This document shows positions 45,706 to 55,400 of a stretch of 61,585 nt of DNA, one piece after another. The notes under the pieces are model-generated. The model worked only from the letters and a program-made list of their open reading frames with translations. It was not told where the DNA came from and searched no databases. The first letter of the stretch is position 1. Each line of letters opens with the position of its first letter. Source of the stretch: CALGLS01 sp047626155 (GTDB lineage: Bacteria; Bacteroidota; Bacteroidia; Chitinophagales; Saprospiraceae); assembly GCA_047626155.1 (NCBI GenBank), contig JBLHRR010000016.1, forward strand, positions 1-61,585. The letters run 5' to 3'. Made by a program: the position numbers and the translations under genes.

Positions 45706-46164
45706 TTAATTATAAAGCAAGGCATATCCATTTAAGGAAGTTGCAATCAGTAACCACAAAAAGTAAGGCAGTACTAACAATGCCTTTTCTTTCATGGAAG
45801 ATCGGAAACCGAACAAAAAATACCCGACCAATAGGGTAAGCGTTGAAATGATAATAAGTGCAGGTAAAATGGAATGGAACTTAAAAAATACGGGATTCCA
45901 GACCACGTTTAAAATCCATTGAAGAACAAATAATCCGATCAGCGTCTTTTGGTTTGAGATCGCTTTCCAGGCATAAGCCATATAAATAGAGAAACAAATC
46001 ATAATCATAGACCAGGCCGCTCCGAAGACCCAACCGGGAGGAGTCCAGGGAGCTTTATTCAAGGTAGCATACCACTCAGAAGTTACTCCATCGGTCGTAA
46101 AGAAGCCCCCAAGACCAAGGGCTGCAAAATTGATCACTAAAAATATTAGCATTCGGATAAGCAT
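45706..46164 (-). CDS. TspO/MBR family membrane protein
   Basis: A 152-residue protein with five TM helices. The family words are WYATLNKAPWTPPGWVFGAAWSMI (given as WTPPGWVFGAAW), LFVLQWILNVVWNPVFF and a C-terminal LPYFLWLLIATSLNGY. TspO binds porphyrins and, in animals, cholesterol; bacterial members are tied to tetrapyrrole control and stress. The gene ends 28 bp before the patatin gene starts on the same strand, so both may share a transcript. Confidence 0.9.
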   Translation of the reverse strand: MLIRMLIFLVINFAALGLGGFFTTDGVTSEWYATLNKAPWTPPGWVFGAAWSMIMICFSIYMAYAWKAISNQKTLIGLFVLQWILNVVWNPVFFKFHSILPALIIISTLTLLVGYFLFGFRSSMKEKALLVLPYFLWLLIATSLNGYALLYN

Positions 46165-46338
46165 TTATTTTTTTTTTTGTATAAAAATCGTATTTTGCAT
46201 TTAGGTTAACTTTAAAGTATAAGTCAAAACGGGTAAATGCCCCTATATTATCACTGTTACTGACAGCGGCCCAAAATAACAAAAGAATTTTCATTTGGTT
46301 TTTTATAGGTGGTCTTTCTCTCGAAAGATCGCCTATTT

Positions 46339-47550
46339 TTATTTCATGATAAACTCCTTCACTGTATTCCTTCCCAACTGATGCATGTGCACCTCATCCG
46401 GTCCATCTGCCAAACGAATGGTTCTAGCATAAATCCAGGATTCTGCCAATGGCGTATCCTGACTTACCCCCAATCCGCCATGCGCCTGAATGGCACGATC
46501 TATAACATTACAAGCCATTTGTGGGCATACAATTTTGATCATACTAATCAAGCTTTTCGCTTCTTTGATTCCAAAACGATCTATTTTGTCAGCAGCAGAC
46601 AGCGTAAGTAAACGAGCCTGTTCTATTTCACATCTTGATTTCGCAATATCCTGACGAATGCTACTAAAATCTTTTATCACACGACCGAATGCAGTTCGAG
46701 TTGCTACCCGCTCACACATCAACTCCAATGCTCGCTGCGCCACTCCGATCAAACGCATACAGTGGTGAATACGTCCTGGCCCTAATCGCCCTTGTGCTAT
46801 TTCAAAACCCCTCCCCTCCCCTAACAATAAGTTTCCGACTGGCACTCGTACATTATCTAACAATATTTCTGCATGCCCATGTGGAGAGTCTACCGCGCCG
46901 TATACTTCCATTGCCCGAAGCACCTTTACGCCAAGTGTATCCGCAGGCACTAGAATCATACTTTGCTGAATATGACGCGCTGCATCTGGATTTGTTTTAC
47001 CCATTACGATATACACTTTGCAATCCGGATTCATAGCTCCACTAGACCACCACTTCAATCCATTGATTACATATTCATCGCCATCTCGGACGATGGCCGT
47101 TTCTATATTCGTTGCATCCGAAGAGGCCACTCGTGGTTCTGTCATCAAGAAGGCGGAGCGTATTTTCCCTGCCAATAATGGTTTCAACCATTGTTCCTGC
47201 TGTGCGGGAGAACCATACTTAGCGAGTACTTCCATGTTACCCGTATCTGGAGCAGAGCAGTTAAACACTTCTGAGGACCATAATACCCGACCCATTAATT
47301 CGGCGAGAGGAGCATATTCCAGATTCGTTAATCCCGCGCTTAGTTCTCCATAATCTTCTGGTAAAAAGAGGTTCCAAAGGCCTTCTGCTTTCGCTAAACC
47401 TTTTAGTCGCTCCATTCCTGGGTAAACCTGCCAGAGATTGTTTTTAGTAAATTCCTGATACGCTTTTTCTTCTGGAAGAATATGGTTCTCCATAAACAGA
47501 CGTACACGGTTTTGTAAATCTTTTGTTTTTTCTGAATATTCGAAATTCAT
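46339..47550 (-). CDS. Acyl-CoA dehydrogenase (ACAD10/11-like)
   Basis: A 403-residue flavoenzyme. The FAD region is AFLMTEPRVASSDATNIE, the strand WWSSGAMNPDCKVYIVMG follows, and the C-terminus has YARTIRLADGPDEVHM, the pattern of the ACAD10/11 branch where RxADGPDEVH replaces the YEGT glutamate motif of short-chain enzymes. The substrate is thus likely a long or substituted acyl-CoA. It follows the SDR gene by 147 bp on the same strand, with a shortened repeat A in the gap; the two may form a breakdown operon. Confidence 0.88.
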   Translation of the reverse strand: MNFEYSEKTKDLQNRVRLFMENHILPEEKAYQEFTKNNLWQVYPGMERLKGLAKAEGLWNLFLPEDYGELSAGLTNLEYAPLAELMGRVLWSSEVFNCSAPDTGNMEVLAKYGSPAQQEQWLKPLLAGKIRSAFLMTEPRVASSDATNIETAIVRDGDEYVINGLKWWSSGAMNPDCKVYIVMGKTNPDAARHIQQSMILVPADTLGVKVLRAMEVYGAVDSPHGHAEILLDNVRVPVGNLLLGEGRGFEIAQGRLGPGRIHHCMRLIGVAQRALELMCERVATRTAFGRVIKDFSSIRQDIAKSRCEIEQARLLTLSAADKIDRFGIKEAKSLISMIKIVCPQMACNVIDRAIQAHGGLGVSQDTPLAESWIYARTIRLADGPDEVHMHQLGRNTVKEFIMK

Positions 47551-47631
47551 AGTTTGCTTTTTTTCAAGGCTAATTGATGTTTTCTAAAATACGTCCTTTG
47601 TTAATTTTGTAAATTAATTCATGAGTAGCCG

Positions 47632-47702
47632 TTAAGTATTACACAAATTTTGATTTACATAATCGTTTCCAAATCGGGATTTAATTTTTCGTTGTCACTA
47701 AG
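47632..47702 (-). repeat. Repeat family A, copy lacking one arm, overlapping the SDR stop
   Basis: 71 bp with the distal end TTAAGTATTACACAAA, the shared core TTTACATAATCGTTTCC and the gene-facing end TTTTTCGTTGTCACTAAG. The SDR stop codon (47698-47700) lies within the terminal CTAAG. Confidence 0.85.
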
Positions 47703-48468
47703 CTATCATATGTCCTCCATCTGCAGTAAAGACGCCGCCAGTACTATAACTAGAAGCATCCGAAGCCAGGAAGACTGCGAGGCCAGCCATCTCATCGGGC
47801 TGTGCCATTCGCTTAGCAGGCAGGTGTTGTTCTACTTGTTCTAATATGGATTCATTATTCCAGAGCGCAGAACTGAACTTCGTTTGGATCAATCCGGGAC
47901 AAATGGCGTTGCTACGAATACCCACTGCCCCCCATTCCTTGGCCTGGCTTTGTGTCAGCATAATTAGGGCTGATTTACTGATACTATATAAACCTAGCCC
48001 AGTCGATGGTTTTAAGCCTTCCACCGATGCGATGTTGACGACAGACCCACCTCCTCGTTTTTTCATTATGGGGTAACAAAGGTTAGCCAAACTAAAACAG
48101 GCCTTCACATTGACATTCATTATTTTGTCAAAAACTTCTGCTTCCATCTCTGCCAGTGGGCCATATACTGGATTTGTAGCAGCATTGTTAATCAGAATAT
48201 CTACGCCTCCATAAATGGCAACTGTTTGCTGAACGAGATTCTCCAGTTGTGCCGAATCACCTACATGGCAGGCTATCCCGGTCGCTTCCAGACCTTCCTT
48301 TTTTAATTGAGCCGCCACTGCATCTACGGCTTCTTGTTTCCGGCTGCTGATCACGACAGCCGCACCGAATTCGGCGAGGCCTCGGGCGATACTTTCGCCA
48401 ATACCTTTGGAGGATCCAGTGATGATGGCAACTTTTCCTTCGAGATTGAATTTGTTTTTTATGCGCAT
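47698..48468 (-). CDS. SDR family oxidoreductase
   Basis: A 256-residue short-chain dehydrogenase. The NAD(P) loop is TGSSKGIG, the structural motif is NNAA (residues 91-94), and the catalytic set is Ser in NIASVEG with Tyr and Lys in LYSISKSAL. ICPGLIQTKFS and a GGVFTADGG C-terminus complete the classical pattern. The sequence resembles the DHRS4/3-oxoacyl reductase-like group. Placement before an acyl-CoA dehydrogenase suggests a 3-hydroxyacyl-CoA or related alcohol substrate, by inference. Confidence 0.88.
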   Translation of the reverse strand: MRIKNKFNLEGKVAIITGSSKGIGESIARGLAEFGAAVVISSRKQEAVDAVAAQLKKEGLEATGIACHVGDSAQLENLVQQTVAIYGGVDILINNAATNPVYGPLAEMEAEVFDKIMNVNVKACFSLANLCYPIMKKRGGGSVVNIASVEGLKPSTGLGLYSISKSALIMLTQSQAKEWGAVGIRSNAICPGLIQTKFSSALWNNESILEQVEQHLPAKRMAQPDEMAGLAVFLASDASSYSTGGVFTADGGHMIA

Positions 48469-48951
48469 GTGGGTGGGTTGATTAGTTAATTTATGGAATG
48501 GTTAATTGAGGCTTAATTCGTGGAGAATAGTGACCCGATTCTTGGGTTCTCTATTCTGCGTGAAGTTAAGATAATAAATAGCACTTACCAAAAACTGTTG
48601 GGCATGGTATTAATATTTAACAGTACTTCGTTGTTTAGATTGAGGGGTCTCTCTTCCTGCTCGAACATTTTCACAATGGGATAGTAGCGCACTTCAGTAT
48701 TAAAGGAAACCTGCTCTTATGCGGATACAGAAGAAATGAAACAGAGAATGGTAAAAAAAGATAGGAGGTCGTTTAGTTTTTTTTGTTTCAAGCTCCTGTA
48801 AATATACGACTTATAATTACGATATTATTCGGTGGTGCAAAAAAAACAAGTCCTATCTAAACAGTGGATTTTCCAATCTCCCCTTTTTTGATTAAGTTTG
48901 TCAGCTTCGGAGCCGAGAGACTCCTCATTGCTAACTATCAAAATAAAAATC
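48469..48951. other. 483-bp divergent intergenic region
   Basis: It separates the leftward SDR gene from the rightward isomerase and should hold both promoters. TAAGTTTG at 48893-48900 fits the Bacteroidota -7 box and lies 51 bp before the isomerase ATG. No ORF is supported; the frame that begins with TTG at 48898 is only an extension of the isomerase. Confidence 0.4.
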
Positions 48952-49869
48952 ATGAAAAACAATCGTAGAAGCTTCTTACAGGTAGCAGGCACTTTTGCTG
49001 CGGGAACGATACTCCTTCCTCAACTGGCTTGTAATAATACAAAACCCGATGGTGATAATAACAGTACCAATACAAGTATAACCCCACCTGTTGCCGAATC
49101 AGATATTGACCAATTTGGGATACAGCTTTGGAGCTTGAAAGACGAGATGCCGAAAGATCCCAAAGGCGTGCTCAAACAATTGGCTTCTTTCGGTTATAAA
49201 CAAATAGAAGGTTTTGATGGCGACCAGGGAATGTTCTGGGACATGCCTCCCCTCGATTTTAAAAAGTACCTGGATGATACTGGATTAAACATGGTCTCTA
49301 GTCACTGCGACATCAAAACGGATTTTGAAACCAAGGCGGCACAGGCAGCTGAAGTAGGAATGAAATATTTGATTTGTCCTTGGATAGGGCCACAAAAGAC
49401 GGTGGAGGATTGGAAAAAAGTAACTGATCAATTTAATGAATGTGGTGCCATTTGTAAAAAAAACGGCATCCGTTTCGCTTACCACAATCACGCTTATTCA
49501 TTCCGGGCTTTCACGGGAATGATTCCTCATGATTTTATAATGGACAACACTGATCCGGAGTTGGTCTACCACGAAATGGACATCTACTGGGTGGTCACTG
49601 GTGGTGCTGATCCGGCGGAATATTTGAAGAAGTATTCTAATCGTTTCACGCTTTGCCACATCAAAGATCGAATGAAGAATGCCCCGGCTGAAGAGAAGTT
49701 TGCTTCTTGTAATTTGGGTGCGGGTTCTATTGATTACCCTGCTATTTTAAAAGTAGCGAAGGAGAATGGAATGGAGTATTTTATTGCGGAGCAGGAGCGT
49801 TTTGATGGGACGACGCCGTTGAAAAGTGCGGAGATGAATGCGGGGTATATGAAGGGCTTGAAATTTTAG
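48952..49869 (+). CDS. Tat-exported sugar phosphate isomerase/epimerase-like protein
   Basis: 305 residues from the ATG at 48952, chosen because the twin-arginine signal starts there: MKNNRRSFLQVAGTFAAGTI, followed by LPQLACNN, which could also be lipidated. Residues about 55-305 form a xylose-isomerase-like/AP-endonuclease-2 TIM barrel, with GIQLWSLKDEM, FAYHNHAYSF, YHEMDIYWV, HIKDR and FIAEQERF. The His, Glu and Asp residues in these words usually bind a divalent metal. Such exported isomerases are abundant in Bacteroidota and Planctomycetes that use plant or algal sugars; the substrate is unknown. Confidence 0.85.
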   Translation: MKNNRRSFLQVAGTFAAGTILLPQLACNNTKPDGDNNSTNTSITPPVAESDIDQFGIQLWSLKDEMPKDPKGVLKQLASFGYKQIEGFDGDQGMFWDMPPLDFKKYLDDTGLNMVSSHCDIKTDFETKAAQAAEVGMKYLICPWIGPQKTVEDWKKVTDQFNECGAICKKNGIRFAYHNHAYSFRAFTGMIPHDFIMDNTDPELVYHEMDIYWVVTGGADPAEYLKKYSNRFTLCHIKDRMKNAPAEEKFASCNLGAGSIDYPAILKVAKENGMEYFIAEQERFDGTTPLKSAEMNAGYMKGLKF

Positions 49870-49878
49870 AGCACTATT

Positions 49879-49927
49879 ATAACAATAGACTTGCTAAATT
49901 TCAAGAATTTAGTGAATCTATTGTTAT
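49879..49927 (+). terminator. Nested hairpin after the isomerase gene
   Basis: An 11-bp outer stem ATAACAATAGA / TCTATTGTTAT encloses an inner stem CTAAATT / AATTTAG. It begins 9 bp past the stop. There is no T run, so it may stabilise the RNA end. Confidence 0.55.
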
Positions 49928-50045
49928 CAATGATTTACTTCTTCAACTATTCTTCTAATCCTATTATTTCTTAATAATCTTATTTTACTAACTTCCGTAT
50001 CCATTATAACATAAACAAATCAGACCTCCCCGCTAACATAACTCT

Positions 50046-52037
50046 ATGTCTTCCAAAAAAATCCTAACCATAGGCATCCTCGCTCACGTAGACGCAGGCA
50101 AGACCTCCATCACCGAATCCCTTCTCTACACTTCCGGAGCAACCAAAAACCGGGGTAGCGTAGACAAAGGCTCCGCAATAACGGATGGTCTCGCCATGGA
50201 AAAGAACAGAGGCATTTCCATTAAAACAGCAACCGTTGATTTCGTTTGGCAGGATACTCATATTAATATTGTGGACACCCCAGGGCACATCGATTTTTCG
50301 GCAGAAGTTGATCGGGCTTTATCCGTTTTGGACTTGGTCATTTTGGTTATATCGGCTGTGGAAGGGATACAGGCGCATACTTTGAATTTATGGGAAAGCA
50401 TTCGTGAGCGACAGTTACCGGTCTTGGTTTTTATAAATAAAATAGATCGGGTCGGCGCAGATTTGGAATCGGTTTATAAAACCTTTGAAAAAGAATTGGG
50501 GGCATCATTATTCGCATTGAACTATGGGGACATTAGCCAACCCGATGCTCCAAAGGTGATTGACTTTATGGCTGCGGAACCTTACTTAAGCAGTCCTATT
50601 ATTGATAAGTCTTTGGAAAACTTAGCAGAATTAGATGAAGCCTTTTTAGAAGAGTATCTAGAAGGAAATATTGGCAACTTAGCTATTGTTTTTAAAAAAG
50701 CTCGGAAACAGATTCAAAATCAAAAACTTGTAGGATTATTGTTTGGAAGTGCAAAAATGGACTTGGGTATTAGCGCATTGCTAGATGGAATTTGTACTTT
50801 ATTCAAACCAAAAACAGCTCTTCAAAACAATGCTTCCGCAAAGGTATTTAAAGTAGAGTACGATCCTAAACTAGGCCGCCTGGCTCATTTTAGATTGTAT
50901 GGCGGACATTTGAAAAACAAGGATACCATCTGGTCTCAGCAATTACAAAAAGAACTTAAGGTCAATCAAATATTTCAACGAAAGTTAGGTAAACTAGAAT
51001 CGACTGGAGAACTTGCTGCTGGCGAAATCGGCATTATGACTACAAGCGATTTAGTGTTGTCAGGCGATGTATTGGGCCAAGAGAAATTTGAAGACGACTT
51101 CAGCACCATAAGCCAATCCGTGTTGACCGTACAAGCAATCGCAGAAGAAGAAAAGGATTATCAAAAACTTGGAGAGGCATTGGAATTCTTAAACATTGAA
51201 GATCCGCAATTAGAATTTCAATGGTATAAAGCAGAACGAGAATTTCATTTAAAGATACTCGGTCCCATTCAAACTGAAGTATTGAAAGACAGCCTTGCCA
51301 ATCGCTTTGATATTTCCGCTAATTTTTTAACACCAAAAGTCATTTATAAAGAAACGCCAAAGCAGTCCGCCGAAGGTTATGTTCGCTACTGGATGCCAAA
51401 ACCCTGCTGGGCCATCATGACCTTTTTGATAGAACCTGCTCCACTTGGATCTGGGGTAACCTTCACTTCAAAAATACGCACTAGTGACATCAGTGTGAAG
51501 TATCAGAATGAAGTCAAACGCGCGATTCCCTGGTCCTTGAGGCAAGGCATAAAGGGTTGGGAAGTTACTGACCTTAACATTACTTTGACGGAAGGTTCGG
51601 AGCATACGATGCACTCCAATCCTGGCGATTTTTTACTGGCAACTCCAATGGGTATTTTACGCGGTTTGGATTTAGCAGATACTCATTTACTGGAACCGAT
51701 GTATGCTTTTCAAATTAAGGCCAAGGCTGATTTATTGGGCGCCATCGCTAGTGACCTGAATCAGATGAAAGCTCAGATAGATGCTCCTGTTTTCGATGCC
51801 GATTTCTTTACGCTGACCGGGAGAGTCGCTGTTGCAAAATCGATGGATTATGGTATTAAATTTTCTGCGACTACTTCTGGCAAAGGTCGTTTGAAACGGA
51901 GGCTGGATGGTTACGAAAAGACAACGACTAGTGAGGAGAAAATTCGAGCTTATAAAGGGGTTTCGCCTTTGGATGAGGCGCAGTGGATATTGCATAATCG
52001 GGGGGCGTTTAAGGCGGAGGATCGGAGGCGAGATTGA
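50046..52037 (+). CDS. TetM/TetQ-like ribosomal protection GTPase
   Basis: A 663-residue translational GTPase of the EF-G-related group that dislodges tetracycline from the ribosome. G motifs: AHVDAGKTS (G1), DTPGHIDFS (G3), NKIDR (G4) and the SAK word in FGSAKMDLG (G5). The C-terminal part has EGYVRYWMPKPCWAIMTFLIEP and the domain IV/V words typical of Tet(M/O/Q). Length (639-660 in the family) and domain order fit protection proteins better than EF-G (about 700). Whether it gives resistance or has a housekeeping role cannot be told; its base composition does not differ visibly from the neighbours. No leader peptide attenuator was recognised upstream. Confidence 0.85.
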   Translation: MSSKKILTIGILAHVDAGKTSITESLLYTSGATKNRGSVDKGSAITDGLAMEKNRGISIKTATVDFVWQDTHINIVDTPGHIDFSAEVDRALSVLDLVILVISAVEGIQAHTLNLWESIRERQLPVLVFINKIDRVGADLESVYKTFEKELGASLFALNYGDISQPDAPKVIDFMAAEPYLSSPIIDKSLENLAELDEAFLEEYLEGNIGNLAIVFKKARKQIQNQKLVGLLFGSAKMDLGISALLDGICTLFKPKTALQNNASAKVFKVEYDPKLGRLAHFRLYGGHLKNKDTIWSQQLQKELKVNQIFQRKLGKLESTGELAAGEIGIMTTSDLVLSGDVLGQEKFEDDFSTISQSVLTVQAIAEEEKDYQKLGEALEFLNIEDPQLEFQWYKAEREFHLKILGPIQTEVLKDSLANRFDISANFLTPKVIYKETPKQSAEGYVRYWMPKPCWAIMTFLIEPAPLGSGVTFTSKIRTSDISVKYQNEVKRAIPWSLRQGIKGWEVTDLNITLTEGSEHTMHSNPGDFLLATPMGILRGLDLADTHLLEPMYAFQIKAKADLLGAIASDLNQMKAQIDAPVFDADFFTLTGRVAVAKSMDYGIKFSATTSGKGRLKRRLDGYEKTTTSEEKIRAYKGVSPLDEAQWILHNRGAFKAEDRRRD

Positions 52038-52098
52038 TTGTCCATAAAGACAACTTTCATAATTTGCCAAATCAAACAAAAAGCAATACATTGTAGAA

Positions 52099-52120
52099 GA
52101 TTTGCTAAACGATGCAAATC
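52099..52120 (+). terminator. Hairpin after the ribosomal protection gene
   Basis: A 7-bp stem GATTTGC / GCAAATC with an 8-nt loop, 62 bp past the stop. No T run. Weak candidate. Confidence 0.35.
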
Positions 52121-52204
52121 CAACACATTGTCAATCAATCAGTTAAACTTCTGGTTGATTTTGTAGTTTTAAGTTAGGCCACCAAGAGTACTAGAAAAGT
52201 AAAC

Positions 52205-53545
52205 ATGAAAATAATAATTGCGGGAGCTGGTGCTATAGGTTTCCACTTGGCAGAATTGATGTCAAAGGAAAACCAAGACATTACCTTAATCGATAGCGAT
52301 GAAGAAGTGCTGACTCATGCTGGCAGTCATTTGGATGTACTGACCATTAAAGGAGATGCGGCTTCCTTTGCTATTTTGGAACAAGCTCAAGTCTCCAAAG
52401 CACAATTATTCATAGCTGCTACCACTTCCGAAAAGACCAATATTTTGCTGACTATCTTAGCCAAGCAAATGGGTGCAAAAAAAACAATTGCCCGGATTAG
52501 CAATGCAGAATATTTAGAACCTGAGCGAAAAGAAAATTTTAAAAAATTAGGCATTGACGTTTTGATTTCGCCGCTTCAATTAGCCTCACAAGAGATTCTT
52601 AGATTATTACACCGAGCTTCCTTTACTGATTTATTTGAATTTGAGAATGGTAAAATATCCGTTGTCGGGTTTACATTGGATACAACTTGTCCATTAATCA
52701 ACAAGAGTATTACGGACATTGATGGTCAAACGGATGATTTTATTTTCAGAGGAATTGCATTGTTACGAGAAGGCAAAACCATTATCCCAAGAGGAAATAC
52801 GATATTGAGAAAAGGTGACCATTTATATATCGCCACTAGAAATGAATATATGAATAAGGCGATGGCCTTTGTTGGAAAACAACTAAAACCCATCAAAAAT
52901 GTAATGATCGTAGGGGGCAGTCCTTTGGCTATAAAGGCTGCTAAGCTCATTGAAGATAAGTATCAGGTAACGATTGTGATGAATGATAAAAAGCAGGCGA
53001 AGGAATCTGCAGAGTTACTTAATAAGAGTCTTGTAATTCGTGCTGACCCTGGAAATATCGATATACTAAAAGAAGAAGGCTTAGGAAATATGGATGCTTT
53101 CATTGCGCTGACTCCCAACTCAGAAACCAATATTATTACCAGTCTAATGGCAGAAGAATTAGGGGTTTATAAAACGATTGCCTTAGTCGACAATGTCAAC
53201 TATACTCATATTTCACAAAACATTGGAATTGACACCATCATCAATAAAAAATTGATTGCGGCTAATAATATTTTTCGCTTTGTCAGAAAAGGAAAAATTG
53301 AAGCTATTGCGAGTCTTCATGGCGTGGATGCAGAGATGATAGAATTTGAAATCCATAAAAAGAATCGACTTTTAAAACATCCAATTCGCAATTTACGTTT
53401 TCCAAAGCAATCAATTATTGCAGGAGTTATCCGAGGAGAAAAAAGCTATATTCCAAATGGAGATTTTTGTTTTGAGATAAACGATAAGGTTATTGTTTTA
53501 GCATTACCAGAAGCCATTCGTCAAGTAGAAGAACTTTTTAAATAA
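52205..53545 (+). CDS. trkA: Trk potassium uptake regulatory subunit TrkA
   Basis: A 446-residue cytoplasmic protein built of two RCK halves. Each begins with a Rossmann site: IIAGAGAIGFHLAELM (residues 3-18) and MIVGGSPLAIKAAKLI (about 234). TrkA-C domains follow each (about 140-220 and 365-446). NAD(H) or ATP binding to TrkA gates the TrkH channel at the membrane. The start ATG is clear. trkH begins 11 bp downstream, so the two form an operon. Confidence 0.95.
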   Translation: MKIIIAGAGAIGFHLAELMSKENQDITLIDSDEEVLTHAGSHLDVLTIKGDAASFAILEQAQVSKAQLFIAATTSEKTNILLTILAKQMGAKKTIARISNAEYLEPERKENFKKLGIDVLISPLQLASQEILRLLHRASFTDLFEFENGKISVVGFTLDTTCPLINKSITDIDGQTDDFIFRGIALLREGKTIIPRGNTILRKGDHLYIATRNEYMNKAMAFVGKQLKPIKNVMIVGGSPLAIKAAKLIEDKYQVTIVMNDKKQAKESAELLNKSLVIRADPGNIDILKEEGLGNMDAFIALTPNSETNIITSLMAEELGVYKTIALVDNVNYTHISQNIGIDTIINKKLIAANNIFRFVRKGKIEAIASLHGVDAEMIEFEIHKKNRLLKHPIRNLRFPKQSIIAGVIRGEKSYIPNGDFCFEINDKVIVLALPEAIRQVEELFK

Positions 53546-53556
53546 TAACGATATTA

Positions 53557-55020
53557 GTGATTAATATAAGAATCGTTTTAAACGTCATCGGTGCATTGTT
53601 AGTGGTCTTAGGTGGCTTTATGCTAACCACGCTCCCCTTCTCCCTTTATCATGCCTCCAATGATAGCTCGGCCTTAATATCCTCAGCAACCATCACGGTA
53701 TTATTTGGCTTTTCGGTTTGGTGGTTTACCCGCAAAACAAATAAAAACATAGGCAAACGAGAGGGGTATTTAATTGTGGGGTTAGGATGGTTTTCGATTT
53801 CCATATTCAGCAGTTTACCTTTTTTATTTAGTGGTTCCTTACCGGAGCTAACCAATGCTTTTTTTGAAAGTGTCTCTGGATTAACAACAACCGGGGCGTC
53901 CGTCATTAACGATATTGAAGCCGTTCCGAAAGGCGTTCTTTTTTGGAGAAGTCTGACGCAGTGGTTGGGCGGAATGGGAATTATTGTACTGACCGTAGCG
54001 CTCTTTCCACTTTTAGGAATTGGAGGCGTAGAACTTTTTGTCGCCGAAGCTCCTGGTCCAACCTCAGATAAAATTCACCCTCGAATTAAAGAAACTGCGA
54101 AACGATTATGGTTCATATATGTCGGTTTAACTGGATTACTCACCGCCATTCTATACGTTAATGGGATGACCTTTTACGATGCCATCAATCATGGATTAAC
54201 AACAATGGCGACCGGAGGCTTCTCTACTAAGAACGCAAGTATTGCCCATTTTGATAGTCCCGGCATACAATACCCGATTGCCTTTTTCATGTTCCTAGCG
54301 GGGACCAATTATACCGTAATTTATTTTAGCTTAAAAGGAAATTTTAAAAAGGTATGGCGAAGTGATGAATTCAGAGCTTATGTTTTTTTGGTGCTTAGTC
54401 TGATTTTTATCGTAACTGCTACGGTATATCAGCTGACTGATCTTCCGTTTGAAAAATCATTCAGAGAGGTTACTTTTCAAATCATTTCCATCATCACCAC
54501 TACGGGTTTTGTCTCCGCAGATTATACCTCCTGGACACCTGCTTTGACTCTTTTATTTTTCGCACTTTTATTCGTAGGTGCTTGTGCGGGCTCAACTAGT
54601 GGTGGGATAAAAATCATCCGCCATTTGGTCTTTGTGAAAAATTCGTTTTTGGAATTTAAAAGATTATTACACCCTAGAGGGGTTGTCAAAATAAAGATAG
54701 ACCAGCAAATAGTTGCTCCTCGAATACTCACTCATATTTTGGTTTTTCTACTTATCTACTTGATCATATTTGTGCTCAGCTCTATTATCATGGCTATTAT
54801 TTTAGCAGATTTTAATCAGCCAATTATTACTTCTATTGGAGCCGTTGCTACTGCCTTAGGAAATGTGGGCCCAGCGATTGGTGAGCTCGGGCCTTTGAAT
54901 AATTTTGCTAACGTTCCTATGGCTGGCAAATGGTTTTTAGCTTTTTTAATGATACTTGGTCGGCTGGAACTATTTACGATTTTGATTTTGTTTAGTCCGT
55001 TTTTTTGGCGGATGAATTAA
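53557..55020 (+). CDS. trkH: Trk potassium uptake channel subunit TrkH
   Basis: A 487-residue inner-membrane protein with four M1-P-M2-like repeats. The selectivity filter loops are visible as TTTGASV, TMATGGFS, TTTGFVSADY and ATALGNVGPAIG. It imports K+ together with TrkA. The start is taken as the GTG at 53557, the only start close to trkA. Length matches TrkH/KtrB-type subunits of Bacteroidota. Confidence 0.93.
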   Translation: MINIRIVLNVIGALLVVLGGFMLTTLPFSLYHASNDSSALISSATITVLFGFSVWWFTRKTNKNIGKREGYLIVGLGWFSISIFSSLPFLFSGSLPELTNAFFESVSGLTTTGASVINDIEAVPKGVLFWRSLTQWLGGMGIIVLTVALFPLLGIGGVELFVAEAPGPTSDKIHPRIKETAKRLWFIYVGLTGLLTAILYVNGMTFYDAINHGLTTMATGGFSTKNASIAHFDSPGIQYPIAFFMFLAGTNYTVIYFSLKGNFKKVWRSDEFRAYVFLVLSLIFIVTATVYQLTDLPFEKSFREVTFQIISIITTTGFVSADYTSWTPALTLLFFALLFVGACAGSTSGGIKIIRHLVFVKNSFLEFKRLLHPRGVVKIKIDQQIVAPRILTHILVFLLIYLIIFVLSSIIMAIILADFNQPIITSIGAVATALGNVGPAIGELGPLNNFANVPMAGKWFLAFLMILGRLELFTILILFSPFFWRMN

Positions 55021-55400
55021 TGAACTACTTCTTCAAAGCATAATAAGTAATATCTAAGATATAAGATGTAAGTGTTCCAAAATCTAATTTTAAATATTCT
55101 ATCTTAAACATGATAATTGATTTTTAATTAAGTAATACCCCAAGGTTGGAAAGACCTTGAGTGCCAACAAATGACCTTTATCAATGGATGATGGTGATTT
55201 CCATCACCCCTTTCTTCATTCCTTATCTTAGCGAATATAGAAGTCCTGAAAAGATTACTTTCCTTAAAGGTTACCGTCCTTAAGGAAATCAATCATAACA
55301 TGTTTATACATTTTCAACTTTTAATAAGCTAGCATTTATTAAAAATACCCGTCTCCCCTTTCAGATCACTTCCTCAGCTTTTTTCTTATCTTTATTATTT
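55021..55400. other. 380-bp intergenic region with three hairpins
   Basis: Downstream of trkH lie CAAGGT/ACCTTG (about 55142-55161), GGTGAT/ATCACC (about 55193-55208) and TTTCCTTAA/TTAAGGAAA (about 55259-55290). They probably include the trkH terminator. No ORF is visible. The left copy of the inverted element of the CHAT cassette follows at once. Confidence 0.45.

Noticed and set aside
55021..55400. Possible small RNA or riboswitch before the CHAT gene
   Set aside because: Three short hairpins are present, but they are separate, near the trkH stop, and match no riboswitch pattern I know; better seen as terminator-like.
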